Source of the DNA: DATFRX01 sp035630615
GTDB taxonomy: Bacteria; Actinomycetota; Actinomycetes; Propionibacteriales; Nocardioidaceae
Direction of reading: 5' to 3'
Assembly: GCA_035630615.1 (NCBI GenBank)
Contig: DASQKI010000051.1
Location: 22,899 to 86,898 of the forward strand
DNA: 64,000 nt
In this document: piece after piece, positions 50,492 to 59,462 of the stretch
Layout: every line of letters begins with the position of its first letter
Numbering within the stretch: position 1 is the stretch's first letter
Translations under genes and position numbers: made by a program
The notes under the pieces: model-generated
The model's input: only the letters and a program-made list of their open reading frames with translations
Databases searched by the model: none
What the model was told of the DNA's origin: nothing

Positions 50492-51337
50492 ATGACAGAG
50501 ATCACTCCGGGCCGGTCCTACGGCTTCTTCACCGACACCAGCGTCTGCATCGGCTGCAAGGCCTGCGAAGTGGCCTGCAAGGAATGGAACCAGCTGTCGG
50601 GCAACGAGCCGGCCTTCGGTGACGGCTTCGACAACACCGGCAACCTCGACGCCCAAAACTGGCGGCACGTGGAGTTCATCGACAACGTGCCGGACGAGAC
50701 GCTCGGATCGGGCCAAGGCAAGGCCTGGCTGATGATGTCCGACGTCTGCAAGCACTGCCAGCACGCCAGCTGCATGGAGGTCTGCCCGACCGGCGCGATC
50801 ATCCGGACCGAGTTCGACACGGTCTACATCCAGCCGGACGTGTGCAACGGCTGCCGAGACTGCATCGCGGCCTGCCCGTACGACGTGATCGAGATGGAGG
50901 AGAGCAAAGGCGTCGTGCAGAAGTGCACGATGTGCTACGACCGGTTGCAGAGCAACCTCGAGCCCGCGTGCGCCAAGGCATGCCCGACCGAGTCGATTCA
51001 GTTCGGCCCGGTCGACGAGCTGCGCGAGATGGCGCAGCAGCGCGTTGACGACCTGCAGGCTCAGGGCGTCACCCAAGCGCGGCTCTACGGCGACGACGAC
51101 AGCATTTACGGCGGGCTCAACGCGTTCTTCTTGCTGATGGACGAGCCCGAGGCCTACAAGCTGCCGGACAAGGAAGAGGCGGTGCTGCCTCGGCGCAACA
51201 ACACCGGTGGCTATCTCGGCGCGTTGGGGACCGCGATCCTCGGCGTGGTCGGCGGCCTGATCGCGCTGCGCCGGCGTCGCGAGCCGGGCATCGCCTCGGC
51301 CCAGGACGATGGGAGCGAGGGCGATGTTCGGCACTGA
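50492..51337 (+). CDS. fdhB: Formate dehydrogenase iron-sulfur subunit
   Basis: A 281-residue ferredoxin-like protein with four [4Fe-4S] motifs: CIGCKACEVACKEWN, CKHCQHASCMEVCPTGA, CNGCRDCIAACPYDV and CTMCYDRLQ...CAKACPTES. A C-terminal membrane helix (YLGALGTAILGVVGGLIALR) anchors it. It carries electrons from the catalytic subunit to the membrane subunit. It begins one base after fdhE and overlaps the next gene by 14 bases. Confidence 0.93.
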   Translation: MTEITPGRSYGFFTDTSVCIGCKACEVACKEWNQLSGNEPAFGDGFDNTGNLDAQNWRHVEFIDNVPDETLGSGQGKAWLMMSDVCKHCQHASCMEVCPTGAIIRTEFDTVYIQPDVCNGCRDCIAACPYDVIEMEESKGVVQKCTMCYDRLQSNLEPACAKACPTESIQFGPVDELREMAQQRVDDLQAQGVTQARLYGDDDSIYGGLNAFFLLMDEPEAYKLPDKEEAVLPRRNNTGGYLGALGTAILGVVGGLIALRRRREPGIASAQDDGSEGDVRH

Positions 51338-52274
51338 GCTCGACCACTTCGTCCGGTCTCCCGACTGGACCTGGTACATCCTCGGCTACTTCTTCTTCGC
51401 CGGCATCTCCGGTGGGACGTACGTCCTCGCATCGCTGCTTCGGCTCCGTGGTGACTCCGCGGACGAGCCGGCGGCGCGACTCGGCTATTACGTGTCGTTC
51501 GCCGCGCTGGTGCCGTGCCCCGTGCTGTTGATCCTCGACCTCGGCCGGCCGTTGCGCTTCTGGCACATGATGTGGAACACCACGCCGGACGATACGGGGC
51601 TGAACTTCAAGTACTGGTCGCCGATGTCGGTCGGCGTTTGGGCGCTGGTGGTGTTCGGCGCCTTCGCGACGATCGCATTCGTGGAGGCGCTCGTACGCGA
51701 CGACAAAGTGCGCATCGGGCTCGCCCGGCGTGCCGTCAGGCTGCTGGACGGCACGTTCGGACGTGGCGTGATGGTCGTCGGAACCGCTTTCGGCCTGTTC
51801 ATCGCCGGCTACACGGGCGTCTTGCTGGCCGTCTCCAATCAGCCGGTGTGGAGCGACACGTGGACCCTCGGCGGGGTCTTCCTCGCCTCCGCTCTGTCCG
51901 GGTCAGTCGCGGCCTTGACGGTGCTGTCGCGCTATCGCCGTGGCGCCGAGGCAAGTGCCGATGCCCTGACCTTGGCCGAGCGGTTGTACGCCCTGCTCGA
52001 GGCGGCGCTGATCGTCTTGTTCGTTCTCACCTTGATCCAGACCGGGTCGTTGGACATCGTGTTCGGCTTCCCATGGCTGTTGCTGTGGCTCGTCGCCTTC
52101 GCGGGCCTGGTGCCCGGCCTTGCCGGACTTCTCACGGCGCGACTCGCTGTCACGGGCAACGGGATCGCGGTCGCGGTTCACTCGGCGTCGGCGGTCCGAT
52201 CGGTCGCTGTTCCCACCCTGGTGTTGCTCGGCGTCGTGTCGCTGCGCGCCGCGATCATCTTCAGCGTCCAGTAA
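51324..52274 (+). CDS. NrfD/PsrC-type membrane subunit
   Basis: A 316-residue polytopic protein with eight to nine helices (WYILGYFFFAGISGGTYVLA, PVLLILDLGRPLRFWHMMWN, SPMSVGVWALVVFGAFAT). It has the NrfD motif (GxxGGxY). It passes electrons from the Fe-S subunit to menaquinone without heme, replacing the cytochrome FdnI of enteric formate dehydrogenases. The ATG at 51324 (MFGTELDHF) has a GGGAGCGAGG site. Gamma-subunit role inferred from family and operon. Confidence 0.88.
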   Translation: MFGTELDHFVRSPDWTWYILGYFFFAGISGGTYVLASLLRLRGDSADEPAARLGYYVSFAALVPCPVLLILDLGRPLRFWHMMWNTTPDDTGLNFKYWSPMSVGVWALVVFGAFATIAFVEALVRDDKVRIGLARRAVRLLDGTFGRGVMVVGTAFGLFIAGYTGVLLAVSNQPVWSDTWTLGGVFLASALSGSVAALTVLSRYRRGAEASADALTLAERLYALLEAALIVLFVLTLIQTGSLDIVFGFPWLLLWLVAFAGLVPGLAGLLTARLAVTGNGIAVAVHSASAVRSVAVPTLVLLGVVSLRAAIIFSVQ

Positions 52275-52290
52275 GGGCGGGTGAGAGCCG

Positions 52291-53427
52291 ATGCCCTCCG
52301 CGCCCACCGTCGACCAGGTCACGCAGGCCTTGGCCACGGTCGACGACCCGGAGATCCATCGGCCGATCACCGAGCTCGGCATGGTCGACAGCGTCGAGGT
52401 CGACACCGACGGTCGAGTACGGGTCGGCGTCTTGTTGACCATCCAGGGCTGCCCGCTGCACGACACGATCAAGCGCGACGTCACCCTGGCGGTCGCGAAG
52501 CTGCCCGGCGTGACGGGTGTCGACGTGGCCTTCGGCGTGATGACCGACGAGCAGCGGCAGTCGCTCCAAGGCCGGCTGATGGGAGATCGGGGCGCACGGG
52601 AGATCCCGTTCGCCAAGCCCGACTCGCTGACTCGCGTCTATGCGGTCGCGAGCGGCAAGGGCGGGGTCGGCAAGTCGTCGCTGACCGTCAACCTGGCCGT
52701 CGCGATGGCCGGACTCGGCCGCAAGGTGGGCATCGTCGACGCTGACATCTACGGCCACTCAGTGCCCAAAATGATGGGAGTCACGGACCAACCGACCCAG
52801 GTCGAGCAGATGATGATGCCGCCGTCGGCCGATGGCATCCCGGTGATCTCGATCGGCATGTTCACCGCCGGCAACAGCCCGGTCGTCTGGCGCGGCCCGA
52901 TGCTGCACCGTGCCCTGGAGCAGTTCCTCGCAGACGTCTACTGGGGCGACCTCGACGTACTCTTCCTCGATTTGCCACCCGGGACCGGCGACATCGCGAT
53001 CTCGGTCGCCCAGCTCATCCCGCCGGCCGAGATCCTGGTCGTCACGACGCCCCAGCAGGCCGCGGCCGAGGTCGCAGAGCGCGCCGGCGCCATCGTCGTC
53101 CAGACCCACCAGCGGATCGCCGGCGTGATCGAGAACATGTCGTGGCTCGCCTGCCCGCACTGCGGGGAGCAGGTCGATGTGTTCGGCTCCGGTGGTGGCC
53201 ACGCCGTGACCGAAGCGCTGAGCCGGATCGTCGGCGCCCACGTGCCGCTGCTCGGTCAGGTGCCGATGGACCTTCGACTGCGGGAGCGCAGCGACACCGG
53301 CGACCCTCTCGTACGCTGCGAGCCGGACAGCCCGGCCGCCAAGGAGATCCGGGCGATCGCCGACCAGCTGTCGGCGCGCGGGCGCGGGCTCGCCGGCCGA
53401 CCGCTGGGGCTCACACCGGTCAGCTAG
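52291..53427 (+). CDS. mrp: Mrp/ApbC-type iron-sulfur carrier ATPase
   Basis: A 378-residue protein with an N-terminal MIP18/DUF59 domain (VDDPEIHRPITELGMVDSVE) and a P-loop NTPase (ASGKGGVGKSSLTVNLAVAM, VDADIYGHSVPKMMGV, DLPPGTGDIAISVAQLIPP). The cluster-binding C-x-x-C is in ACPHCGEQVD. Mrp transfers [4Fe-4S] clusters. It lies inside the fdh-sel operon, 16 bases after the membrane subunit, which fits cluster supply to the formate dehydrogenase. Many actinobacteria keep mrp elsewhere, so the placement is notable. Confidence 0.9.
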   Translation: MPSAPTVDQVTQALATVDDPEIHRPITELGMVDSVEVDTDGRVRVGVLLTIQGCPLHDTIKRDVTLAVAKLPGVTGVDVAFGVMTDEQRQSLQGRLMGDRGAREIPFAKPDSLTRVYAVASGKGGVGKSSLTVNLAVAMAGLGRKVGIVDADIYGHSVPKMMGVTDQPTQVEQMMMPPSADGIPVISIGMFTAGNSPVVWRGPMLHRALEQFLADVYWGDLDVLFLDLPPGTGDIAISVAQLIPPAEILVVTTPQQAAAEVAERAGAIVVQTHQRIAGVIENMSWLACPHCGEQVDVFGSGGGHAVTEALSRIVGAHVPLLGQVPMDLRLRERSDTGDPLVRCEPDSPAAKEIRAIADQLSARGRGLAGRPLGLTPVS

Positions 53428-53479
53428 TCCGGTCACCTCGCCAAATAGCCCGGTTGTCTCACGGACCTCCGCTTTGTGG

Positions 53480-53508
53480 TTGACATATGCCGCTGGGCGG
53501 ACAAGGTG
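53480..53508 (+). promoter_or_regulatory. Candidate selC promoter
   Basis: A perfect -35 hexamer TTGACA (53480-53485) is followed after 16-17 bases by CAAGGT/AAGGTG, a weak -10. The tRNA begins a few bases later at 53514. The -35 is convincing and the -10 is not. Confidence 0.4.
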
Positions 53509-53513
53509 GTCGT

Positions 53514-53609
53514 GGAGGCGTTTGGGTGGCTGGTGCCCCTCCCGGTCTTCAAAACCGGAGTGGCCCGGTATCCGGGTCAGGCGGGTTCGATTCCCGTCCG
53601 CCTCCGCCA
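53514..53609 (+). tRNA. selC: tRNA-Sec (anticodon UCA)
   Basis: A 96-nt tRNA including an encoded CCA end. The acceptor GGAGGCG pairs with CGCCTCC, and acceptor plus T stem stack to 13 bp (7+6 or 8+5), the selenocysteine type. The anticodon stem is CCGGT/ACCGG with loop CTTCAAA and anticodon TCA at 53549-53551. The variable arm is long (CCCGG-TAT-CCGGG). The D stem is extended, with one mismatch. It is charged with serine and converted by SelA. It lies between mrp and selA. Confidence 0.95.
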
Positions 53610-53635
53610 CAAGCGGCTCGACCGAGGGAGCTTGG

Positions 53636-54955
53636 ATGGCGAAAGGCGGCCAGCGGGATCGGCGTCGGGAGATTCCACGGACGGATGTCGCGCTCGCTGA
53701 CGCCCGACTGGTCGCGGCGGTGGACAGGCTAGGTCGTGCCACGGTCAAAGCGGTCGTGGCCGAAGCCCAGGAGCGGGCTCGCCTCGGTGAGATCGAGCCG
53801 ACCGACGTGATCGAGGCGGCGGCCGCCGCTCTGCCCGCCCGCGCGACCACGCTCCGGCCGGTGATCAACGCGACAGGCGTCGTGTTGCACACCAATCTCG
53901 GACGCGCGTCGCTGTCGGCAAGCGCAGTCGAGGCACTGCGAACGGCGGCCGGACCGACCGACGTCGAGTACGACCTCGCAACCGGCGACCGAGCTCGACG
54001 CGGTCGAGGCGCACTCGACGCGTTGGCCGCCGCGGTGCCCGCCGCCCAGGCGGTGCATGTCGTCAACAACGGAGCCGCCGCCCTCGCCCTCGCGGCGACC
54101 GCCCTGGCGTCGGGCCGAGAGATCGTCGTGAGTCGCGGAGAGCTGATCGAGATCGGCGACGGCTTTCGGCTGCCGGACCTGATGCAGTCGACCGGGGCCC
54201 GATTGCGCGAGGTCGGCACCACCAACCGCACGGCGCTGCGGGACTACCAGTCGGCCATCGGTCCCGAGACGGCCTTCGTCCTCAAGGTCCATCCGTCGAA
54301 CTTCGTCGTACGTGGGTTCACCTCGTGCGTCGCGACCCGCGACCTAGCCGGATGCGGCGTTCCCGTGGTCGTCGACATCGGGTCGGGCCTGCTCGCGCGG
54401 GAGCCGCTGCTGCCCGACGAGCCGGACGCCGCCAGCGCGCTTGTCGACGGGGCCGACCTCGTCACGGCGAGCGGCGACAAGCTGCTCGGCGGGCCGCAGG
54501 CCGGGCTGATCCTCGGTCGCGCCGACCTCGTGCAGCAGCTGCGCCGGCATCCGCTCGCTCGCGCTCTGCGCGTCGACAAGCTCACCCTCGCCGCCCTTGA
54601 GGCGACCCTGCGCGGACCCGAGACGCCGACGTGGCAAGCGCTGCGTCGCGATATCGACGAGCTGCGATCCCGAGCCGAACGGCTCGCCAAGCGACTGAGC
54701 GCCGACGGCGTCGACGCCACCGCCGTCGAGTCCGACAGCGTGGTCGGCGGAGGCGGCGCCCCCGAGATCGCGATCGCCTCATGGGCGGTCGCCCTCGACC
54801 CGACGCTGGCCGGGCCGCTGCGTCGTCACGCGCCGCCCGTCGTCGGCCGAGTCGAACGAGATCGGCTGCTGCTCGACCTGCGCTGCGTGCCACCCGAGTC
54901 CGACGACGCCGTACGAGATGCCGTCCGTGCGGTCGCCGTCGGAGCCGAGGAGTGA
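53636..54955 (+). CDS. selA: L-seryl-tRNA(Sec) selenium transferase
   Basis: A 439-residue PLP enzyme. The N-terminal tRNA-binding part holds RPVINATGVVLHTNLGRASL; the PLP lysine is K282 in SGDKLLGGPQAGLILGR. Other hallmarks are VSRGELIEIGDGFRLPDLMQ, EVGTTNRTALRDYQ and KVHPSNFVVRGF. It converts Ser-tRNA-Sec to Sec-tRNA-Sec with selenophosphate. The ATG at 53636 has a GGGAG site and lies 26 bases after selC. One base separates it from selB. Confidence 0.95.
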   Translation: MAKGGQRDRRREIPRTDVALADARLVAAVDRLGRATVKAVVAEAQERARLGEIEPTDVIEAAAAALPARATTLRPVINATGVVLHTNLGRASLSASAVEALRTAAGPTDVEYDLATGDRARRGRGALDALAAAVPAAQAVHVVNNGAAALALAATALASGREIVVSRGELIEIGDGFRLPDLMQSTGARLREVGTTNRTALRDYQSAIGPETAFVLKVHPSNFVVRGFTSCVATRDLAGCGVPVVVDIGSGLLAREPLLPDEPDAASALVDGADLVTASGDKLLGGPQAGLILGRADLVQQLRRHPLARALRVDKLTLAALEATLRGPETPTWQALRRDIDELRSRAERLAKRLSADGVDATAVESDSVVGGGGAPEIAIASWAVALDPTLAGPLRRHAPPVVGRVERDRLLLDLRCVPPESDDAVRDAVRAVAVGAEE

Positions 54956-54956
54956 G

Positions 54957-56717
54957 ATGTACGTCGTCGCGACGGCCGGTCACGTCGACCACGGCAAGTC
55001 CACGCTCGTACGGGCGCTCACCGGCATGGAGCCGGACCGGTGGTCGGAGGAACGCCGGCGCGGCCTGACGATCGATCTCGGCTTTGTCTGGACCGAGCTG
55101 CGACCGGGCGCCACCGTCGCGTTCGTGGACGTGCCGGGGCACGCTCGGTTCGTACCGAACATGCTCGCCGGGATCGGTCCGGTTCCCGCCGTACTCTTCG
55201 TCGTCGCAGCCGACGAAGGCTGGATGCCGCAATCGGCCGAGCATCTCGCGGCGCTGCATGCGCTGGATGTTCGCCACGGTGTCTGCGCGATCGCTCGCAG
55301 CGACCTTGCCGATCCGGAGCCGGCCCGACAACTCGCCACGGCAGAGTTCGCCCGTACGTCGCTCGGCGACATCGAAACGGTGCCGGTGAGCGCGCCCGAC
55401 GGCGGCGGCCTACCCGAACTTCGGGCGGCACTCGACCGGATGCTGACCCGGCTGCCCGACCCGTCGCGCGACGGCCCGGTCCGACTCTGGGTGGACCGCT
55501 CGTTCTCGATCAAGGGCAGTGGCACCGTCGTGACCGGAACCCTCTCCGCCGGTCGACTCCGGATCGGTGACGAGCTCGAGGTGGCGCCGCTGGGTCGCAT
55601 CGCCCACGTTCGCGGACTGCAGTCGCTCGGAAGCCCGGTCGAGCAGGCCGACGCCGTTGCCCGGATCGCGGTCAACCTGCGTGGCATCGAGCGGCACGAC
55701 GTGCGCCGGGGCGACGCCCTGCTGACTCCGGATCGCTACCGGCGCACCACGGCAGTCGACGTTCGCGTACACGGCGACCCGGTCGCAGAGTTGCCGGAGA
55801 GCGTGATGCTGCATCTCGGATCGGCCGCCGTGCCCACCCGCGTACGCGACCTCGGCACCGACACCGCCCGGCTGATCCTGGCCGGCCCGCTGCCGCTGCG
55901 GATCGGCGACCGCGGCCTGTTGCGTAACCCGGGCGCACATCGCGTCAGCGGCGGGATCACCGTGCTCGACGTCGCTCCGCCGGGATTGGGTCGGCGCGGC
56001 GCCGCCAAGGCGCGGGCGGCCACTCTCGGCCAGCTCGACGGGCGGCCCGACGAAGACTCGGAGCTCCGTCAGCGCGGCATGGTCCGTCGCCAGGACTTGA
56101 TCCGCATGGGCGTCGCGACGTCCCGCGAGCCGATCGCCGACGACTGGCTCGTCGACGAGGGCCTGCTGGGCGAGCTGCGGTCGCGGCTGCCGCACCTGGT
56201 GGACCGCTGGCGGCGCGAGCACAGTCTGGAGGCCGGTCCGCCGGTCGACGTGGTCCGGCAGGGCCTGGAGCTGCCGGCGCGGTCCCTCGTACACGCGCTG
56301 GTCGGGCCGCCGTTCGCCATCCGCGAGGGACGGGTGGTCCGAGCCGATCAGCCGACCGGACTGCCGCCGCCCGTCGCCCGAGCGGTCGAACAGATCCAGG
56401 AGGAGCTCGAGGCCAAGCCCTACGCCGCGCCGCCGGCCGAGCGGCTCGCCGAGGTGGGTCTCGGGCCGCGGGAGCTGGCAGTTGCCGCCCGGGCTGGGGC
56501 GTTGGTCCGTCTCGCTGACGGTGTCGTGCTGCTGCCCGACGCGGTCCCCGACGCCGTCGCAGTCCTGGGCGACTTGCTCCAGCCGTTTACGGTCAGCGAG
56601 GCACGCAAGGCCCTGGGGACGACGCGTCGGGTTGCCGTACCACTGCTCGAGTTGCTGGACCGACGCGGCTTCACCCGGCGGCTCGCCGACGACCGTCGGG
56701 AGCTGCTGCGATCGTGA
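54957..56717 (+). CDS. selB: Selenocysteine-specific elongation factor
   Basis: A 586-residue EF-Tu-like GTPase (VATAGHVDHGKSTLVRALTG, RRRGLTIDLGFVW, FVDVPGHARFVPNML) with domains II and III. The C-terminal winged-helix part (about 380-586) binds the SECIS hairpin. Its G4 region reads AIARSDLADPE, where most GTPases have NKxD; SelB proteins vary here. It carries Sec-tRNA to the ribosome at UGA codons. The ATG at 54957 is chosen on homology. Confidence 0.95.
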   Translation: MYVVATAGHVDHGKSTLVRALTGMEPDRWSEERRRGLTIDLGFVWTELRPGATVAFVDVPGHARFVPNMLAGIGPVPAVLFVVAADEGWMPQSAEHLAALHALDVRHGVCAIARSDLADPEPARQLATAEFARTSLGDIETVPVSAPDGGGLPELRAALDRMLTRLPDPSRDGPVRLWVDRSFSIKGSGTVVTGTLSAGRLRIGDELEVAPLGRIAHVRGLQSLGSPVEQADAVARIAVNLRGIERHDVRRGDALLTPDRYRRTTAVDVRVHGDPVAELPESVMLHLGSAAVPTRVRDLGTDTARLILAGPLPLRIGDRGLLRNPGAHRVSGGITVLDVAPPGLGRRGAAKARAATLGQLDGRPDEDSELRQRGMVRRQDLIRMGVATSREPIADDWLVDEGLLGELRSRLPHLVDRWRREHSLEAGPPVDVVRQGLELPARSLVHALVGPPFAIREGRVVRADQPTGLPPPVARAVEQIQEELEAKPYAAPPAERLAEVGLGPRELAVAARAGALVRLADGVVLLPDAVPDAVAVLGDLLQPFTVSEARKALGTTRRVAVPLLELLDRRGFTRRLADDRRELLRS

Positions 56718-56784
56718 TAACGCCACTATTCGTGCCTATCGTGGCGGGGTAGTGTCACGCTGTCAGGGGGTCGAGGAGGTCGGT

Positions 56785-57816
56785 GTGCCCCAAGACACAG
56801 ATCCGGCGTTGGAGCGGGACCGGCTGAGCCGGACCCTGCGCGATCTGCGCATCTCGGTCACCGATCGGTGCAACTTCCGCTGCACCTATTGCATGCCGCG
56901 TGACGTGTTCGGCCCGGACTACCAGTTTCTCGACCGATCCGAGCTGCTCAGTTACGAGGAGATCGCTCGGCTGGTCCGCGTGTTCGCCCGGCTCGGTGTG
57001 ACCAAGGTACGGCTGACCGGCGGCGAACCGTTGCTGCGTCGGCAGGTCGAACGCCTGGTCGCGATGGTCGCCGAGGTCGACGGCATCACCGACCTCGCGA
57101 TGACGACCAACGGCTCGCTGCTGCGGACCAAGGCACCAGCGTTGCGGGCAGCCGGACTGTCGCGGATCACCGTCAGCCTCGACTCGCTCGACCCCCAGCG
57201 GTTCGCCGAGATCAGCGACACCAAGGTGCCACTCGCACGGGTGCTCGACGGAATCGCCGCCGCCGACGAGGCCGGCCTCGGCCCGTTGAAGATCAACGCC
57301 GTCGTCAAGCGCGGGGTCAACGACGGCGACGACATCGTCGAACTCGCCCGATTCGGCCGCGACAACGGCTACACGGTGCGGTTCATCGAGTACATGGACG
57401 TCGGCACGACCAATGGCTGGCGCATGGACGACGTCGTACCGGCGCGGGAGATCGTTGAGCGCATCGGCGCCGAGTGGCCGGTCGAGCCGATCGACCCGGC
57501 CTACACCGGCGAGGTCGCCGAGCGCTACCGCTACGTCGACGGCACCGGAGAGGTCGGCGCGATCGCTTCGGTGACGCAGCCGTTCTGCCAGACGTGCACG
57601 CGGTCGCGGCTGTCGGCCCAGGGCGAGCTGTACACGTGCCTGTTCGCCTCGAAGGGTCACGACCTGCGCGCCCTCGTACGCGGCGAGTCGAGCGACGACG
57701 CCCTCGAGGAGGCGCTGCGGGCGATCTGGCGGCGCCGCTCCGACCGCTACTCGGAGAAGCGCACGGAGGCGACCACGCCGCAGCCGAAGGTCGAGATGTC
57801 TTACATCGGCGGCTGA
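56785..57816 (+). CDS. moaA: GTP 3',8-cyclase
   Basis: A 343-residue radical-SAM enzyme. The first [4Fe-4S] site is C29-x3-C33-x2-C36 (TDRCNFRCTYCMPRDVFG). The C-terminal cluster uses FCQTCTRSR and YTCLF. The protein ends in the double glycine (YIGG) needed for activity. It makes 3',8-cyclo-GTP, the first step of molybdenum cofactor synthesis. The GTG at 56785 has GAGGAGGT five bases upstream. Its place in the fdh-sel locus links cofactor supply to the formate dehydrogenase. Confidence 0.93.
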   Translation: MPQDTDPALERDRLSRTLRDLRISVTDRCNFRCTYCMPRDVFGPDYQFLDRSELLSYEEIARLVRVFARLGVTKVRLTGGEPLLRRQVERLVAMVAEVDGITDLAMTTNGSLLRTKAPALRAAGLSRITVSLDSLDPQRFAEISDTKVPLARVLDGIAAADEAGLGPLKINAVVKRGVNDGDDIVELARFGRDNGYTVRFIEYMDVGTTNGWRMDDVVPAREIVERIGAEWPVEPIDPAYTGEVAERYRYVDGTGEVGAIASVTQPFCQTCTRSRLSAQGELYTCLFASKGHDLRALVRGESSDDALEEALRAIWRRRSDRYSEKRTEATTPQPKVEMSYIGG

Positions 57817-57821
57817 GTGGC

Positions 57822-58838
57822 ATGAGCGGCACGACTGCGGCGGTCCGGCTGACCCAATATGCGCACGGAGGCGGCTGCGCCTGCAAGATCCCGCCCGGCG
57901 AGCTCGCCGAGATGGTCCGCGGGCTTGCCGGCTCGGTGCCGGTCGACGCGCCGTCGGGGCAGTTGCTCGTCGGCCTCGACACCGGTGACGACGCGGCCGT
58001 CGTACGGATCGACGACGGCCGGGCGCTGGTCGCGACGACGGACTTCTTCACGCCGGTCGTCGACGATGCCTACGACTGGGGCCTGATTGCGGCGGCCAAC
58101 GCCCTGTCGGATGTCTATGCGATGGGCGGCGAGCCCGTCGTCGCGGTGAACCTGCTCGGTTGGCCGCGCGACGTGTTGTCGATGGAGCTGGCCGGTGAGG
58201 TCCTGCGGGGCGGGCTGACGGTGGCGCACGAGGCGGGCTGTCACGTCGCGGGCGGCCACAGCATCGACGATCCGGAGCCAAAGTACGGGCTGGCGGTCAC
58301 CGGTGTCGCCGACCCGGACGCGTTGATGCGCAACGATGCCGGCCAGCCCGGGCAACCGCTGACGTTGACCAAGCCGCTTGGCATCGGGGTGTTGAACAGC
58401 CGCCACAAGGCGACCGGCGAGGTCTTCCCCGAGGCGATCGAGACGATGAGCGCGCTCAATCGAGACGCGGCGCGGGCCGCAGTCGACGCGGGTGTGCGCT
58501 GCGCCACCGACGTCACCGGGTTCGGGCTGCTCGGGCATCTCTACAAGCTGGCAGCAGCGAGTGGGGTCAGCGCCGTCGTCGATGCGGCGGCGGTGCCCTA
58601 TCTCGAGGCATCCCGGGCTGCGATGCGCGACGGATACGTCAGCGGCGGCACCCGGCGCAATCTCGAGTGGGTCACGCCGTACGTCGACGTCTCGGCGGTG
58701 GACGACGCCGAAGCGCTGTTGCTCGCTGACGCGCAAACGTCGGGTGGGCTCCTCGTCGCGGGGGAGTTGCCCGGTCATCCGGTCATCGGCGAACTCGTGC
58801 CCCGCGGCGACCCGGACCGGGTGGTCGTGGTCCGCTGA
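57822..58838 (+). CDS. selD: Selenide, water dikinase
   Basis: A 338-residue AIR-synthase-fold kinase. The N-terminal loop YAHGGGCACKIPPGEL has C19 (Cys form, not Sec) and K22, equal to C17 and K20 of E. coli. Other motifs are GLDTGDDAAVVR, TTDFFTPVVDDAYDWG, NALSDVYAMGG and the glycine-rich VAGGHSIDDPEPKYG. It makes selenophosphate for SelA. It starts five bases after moaA and closes the selenium locus. Confidence 0.95.
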   Translation: MSGTTAAVRLTQYAHGGGCACKIPPGELAEMVRGLAGSVPVDAPSGQLLVGLDTGDDAAVVRIDDGRALVATTDFFTPVVDDAYDWGLIAAANALSDVYAMGGEPVVAVNLLGWPRDVLSMELAGEVLRGGLTVAHEAGCHVAGGHSIDDPEPKYGLAVTGVADPDALMRNDAGQPGQPLTLTKPLGIGVLNSRHKATGEVFPEAIETMSALNRDAARAAVDAGVRCATDVTGFGLLGHLYKLAAASGVSAVVDAAAVPYLEASRAAMRDGYVSGGTRRNLEWVTPYVDVSAVDDAEALLLADAQTSGGLLVAGELPGHPVIGELVPRGDPDRVVVVR

Positions 58839-58860
58839 CTCGCCGCGGGGCGCACCGGCA

Positions 58861-59388
58861 TCAGCTACCGGTGGCGGCGAACCACGCCCCGGTCGGCGAG
58901 GTGACGAACACGATCGGCGCGATGCACGGCGACGGCAGGGCCACGAAATCCTCGATCTTCGCGTCGCCGCTCGATGTCGCCGGCGCGAGATCGGTCTCGA
59001 CGTTGACGGTTGCGGCGGTGCCGTTGGACACGGTCAGGCAGCTGACGATCGCCTTGAACGACGGGACCGGGTTGGTGCCCTGCAGTTCGGCCGGCACCGG
59101 TGCCCGACGGGCCAGCACGAGGCCGTCGACCTCGACCTCCAGCTTGCCGCTGCTGCTCAGCTCGCCCTTGGCTTCGTCGATCTCCCACGGCAGCCCGCCG
59201 CCGGGCACGCCGCGGATGGGGTTGGCCGTGCCGGTGAAGGGTTCGACCACCCCGGCCATCACGTCGAAGTCGAGAACCGTCTGATTGTGGTGATTGGATG
59301 CAAGATTGGGGCTCGATCCGGCGCCGAACACCGGCACCATCGATACGGCGAACAGGACAGCGGCCAGTGCCGCGATGCGTCGCACCAT
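58861..59388 (-). CDS. Secreted protein of unknown function
   Basis: A 175-residue protein with a clear signal peptide (MVRRIAALAAVLFAVSMVPV, cleavage near FGAGS). The mature beta-rich domain contains GVVEPFTGTANPIRGVPGGG and two cysteines (VSCLTV, SPCIAPI) that could form a disulfide. I recall similar small secreted proteins in other actinobacteria but no function. It is convergent with selD, 22 bases away. Confidence 0.7.
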   Translation of the reverse strand: MVRRIAALAAVLFAVSMVPVFGAGSSPNLASNHHNQTVLDFDVMAGVVEPFTGTANPIRGVPGGGLPWEIDEAKGELSSSGKLEVEVDGLVLARRAPVPAELQGTNPVPSFKAIVSCLTVSNGTAATVNVETDLAPATSSGDAKIEDFVALPSPCIAPIVFVTSPTGAWFAATGS

Positions 59389-59462
59389 CGTTGCTCATCT
59401 CCCTCGGCGAACGATCTCCTAGGTACGTACGTCCGCGGGCGAGCGGGGGATTGCGCGAGGGG

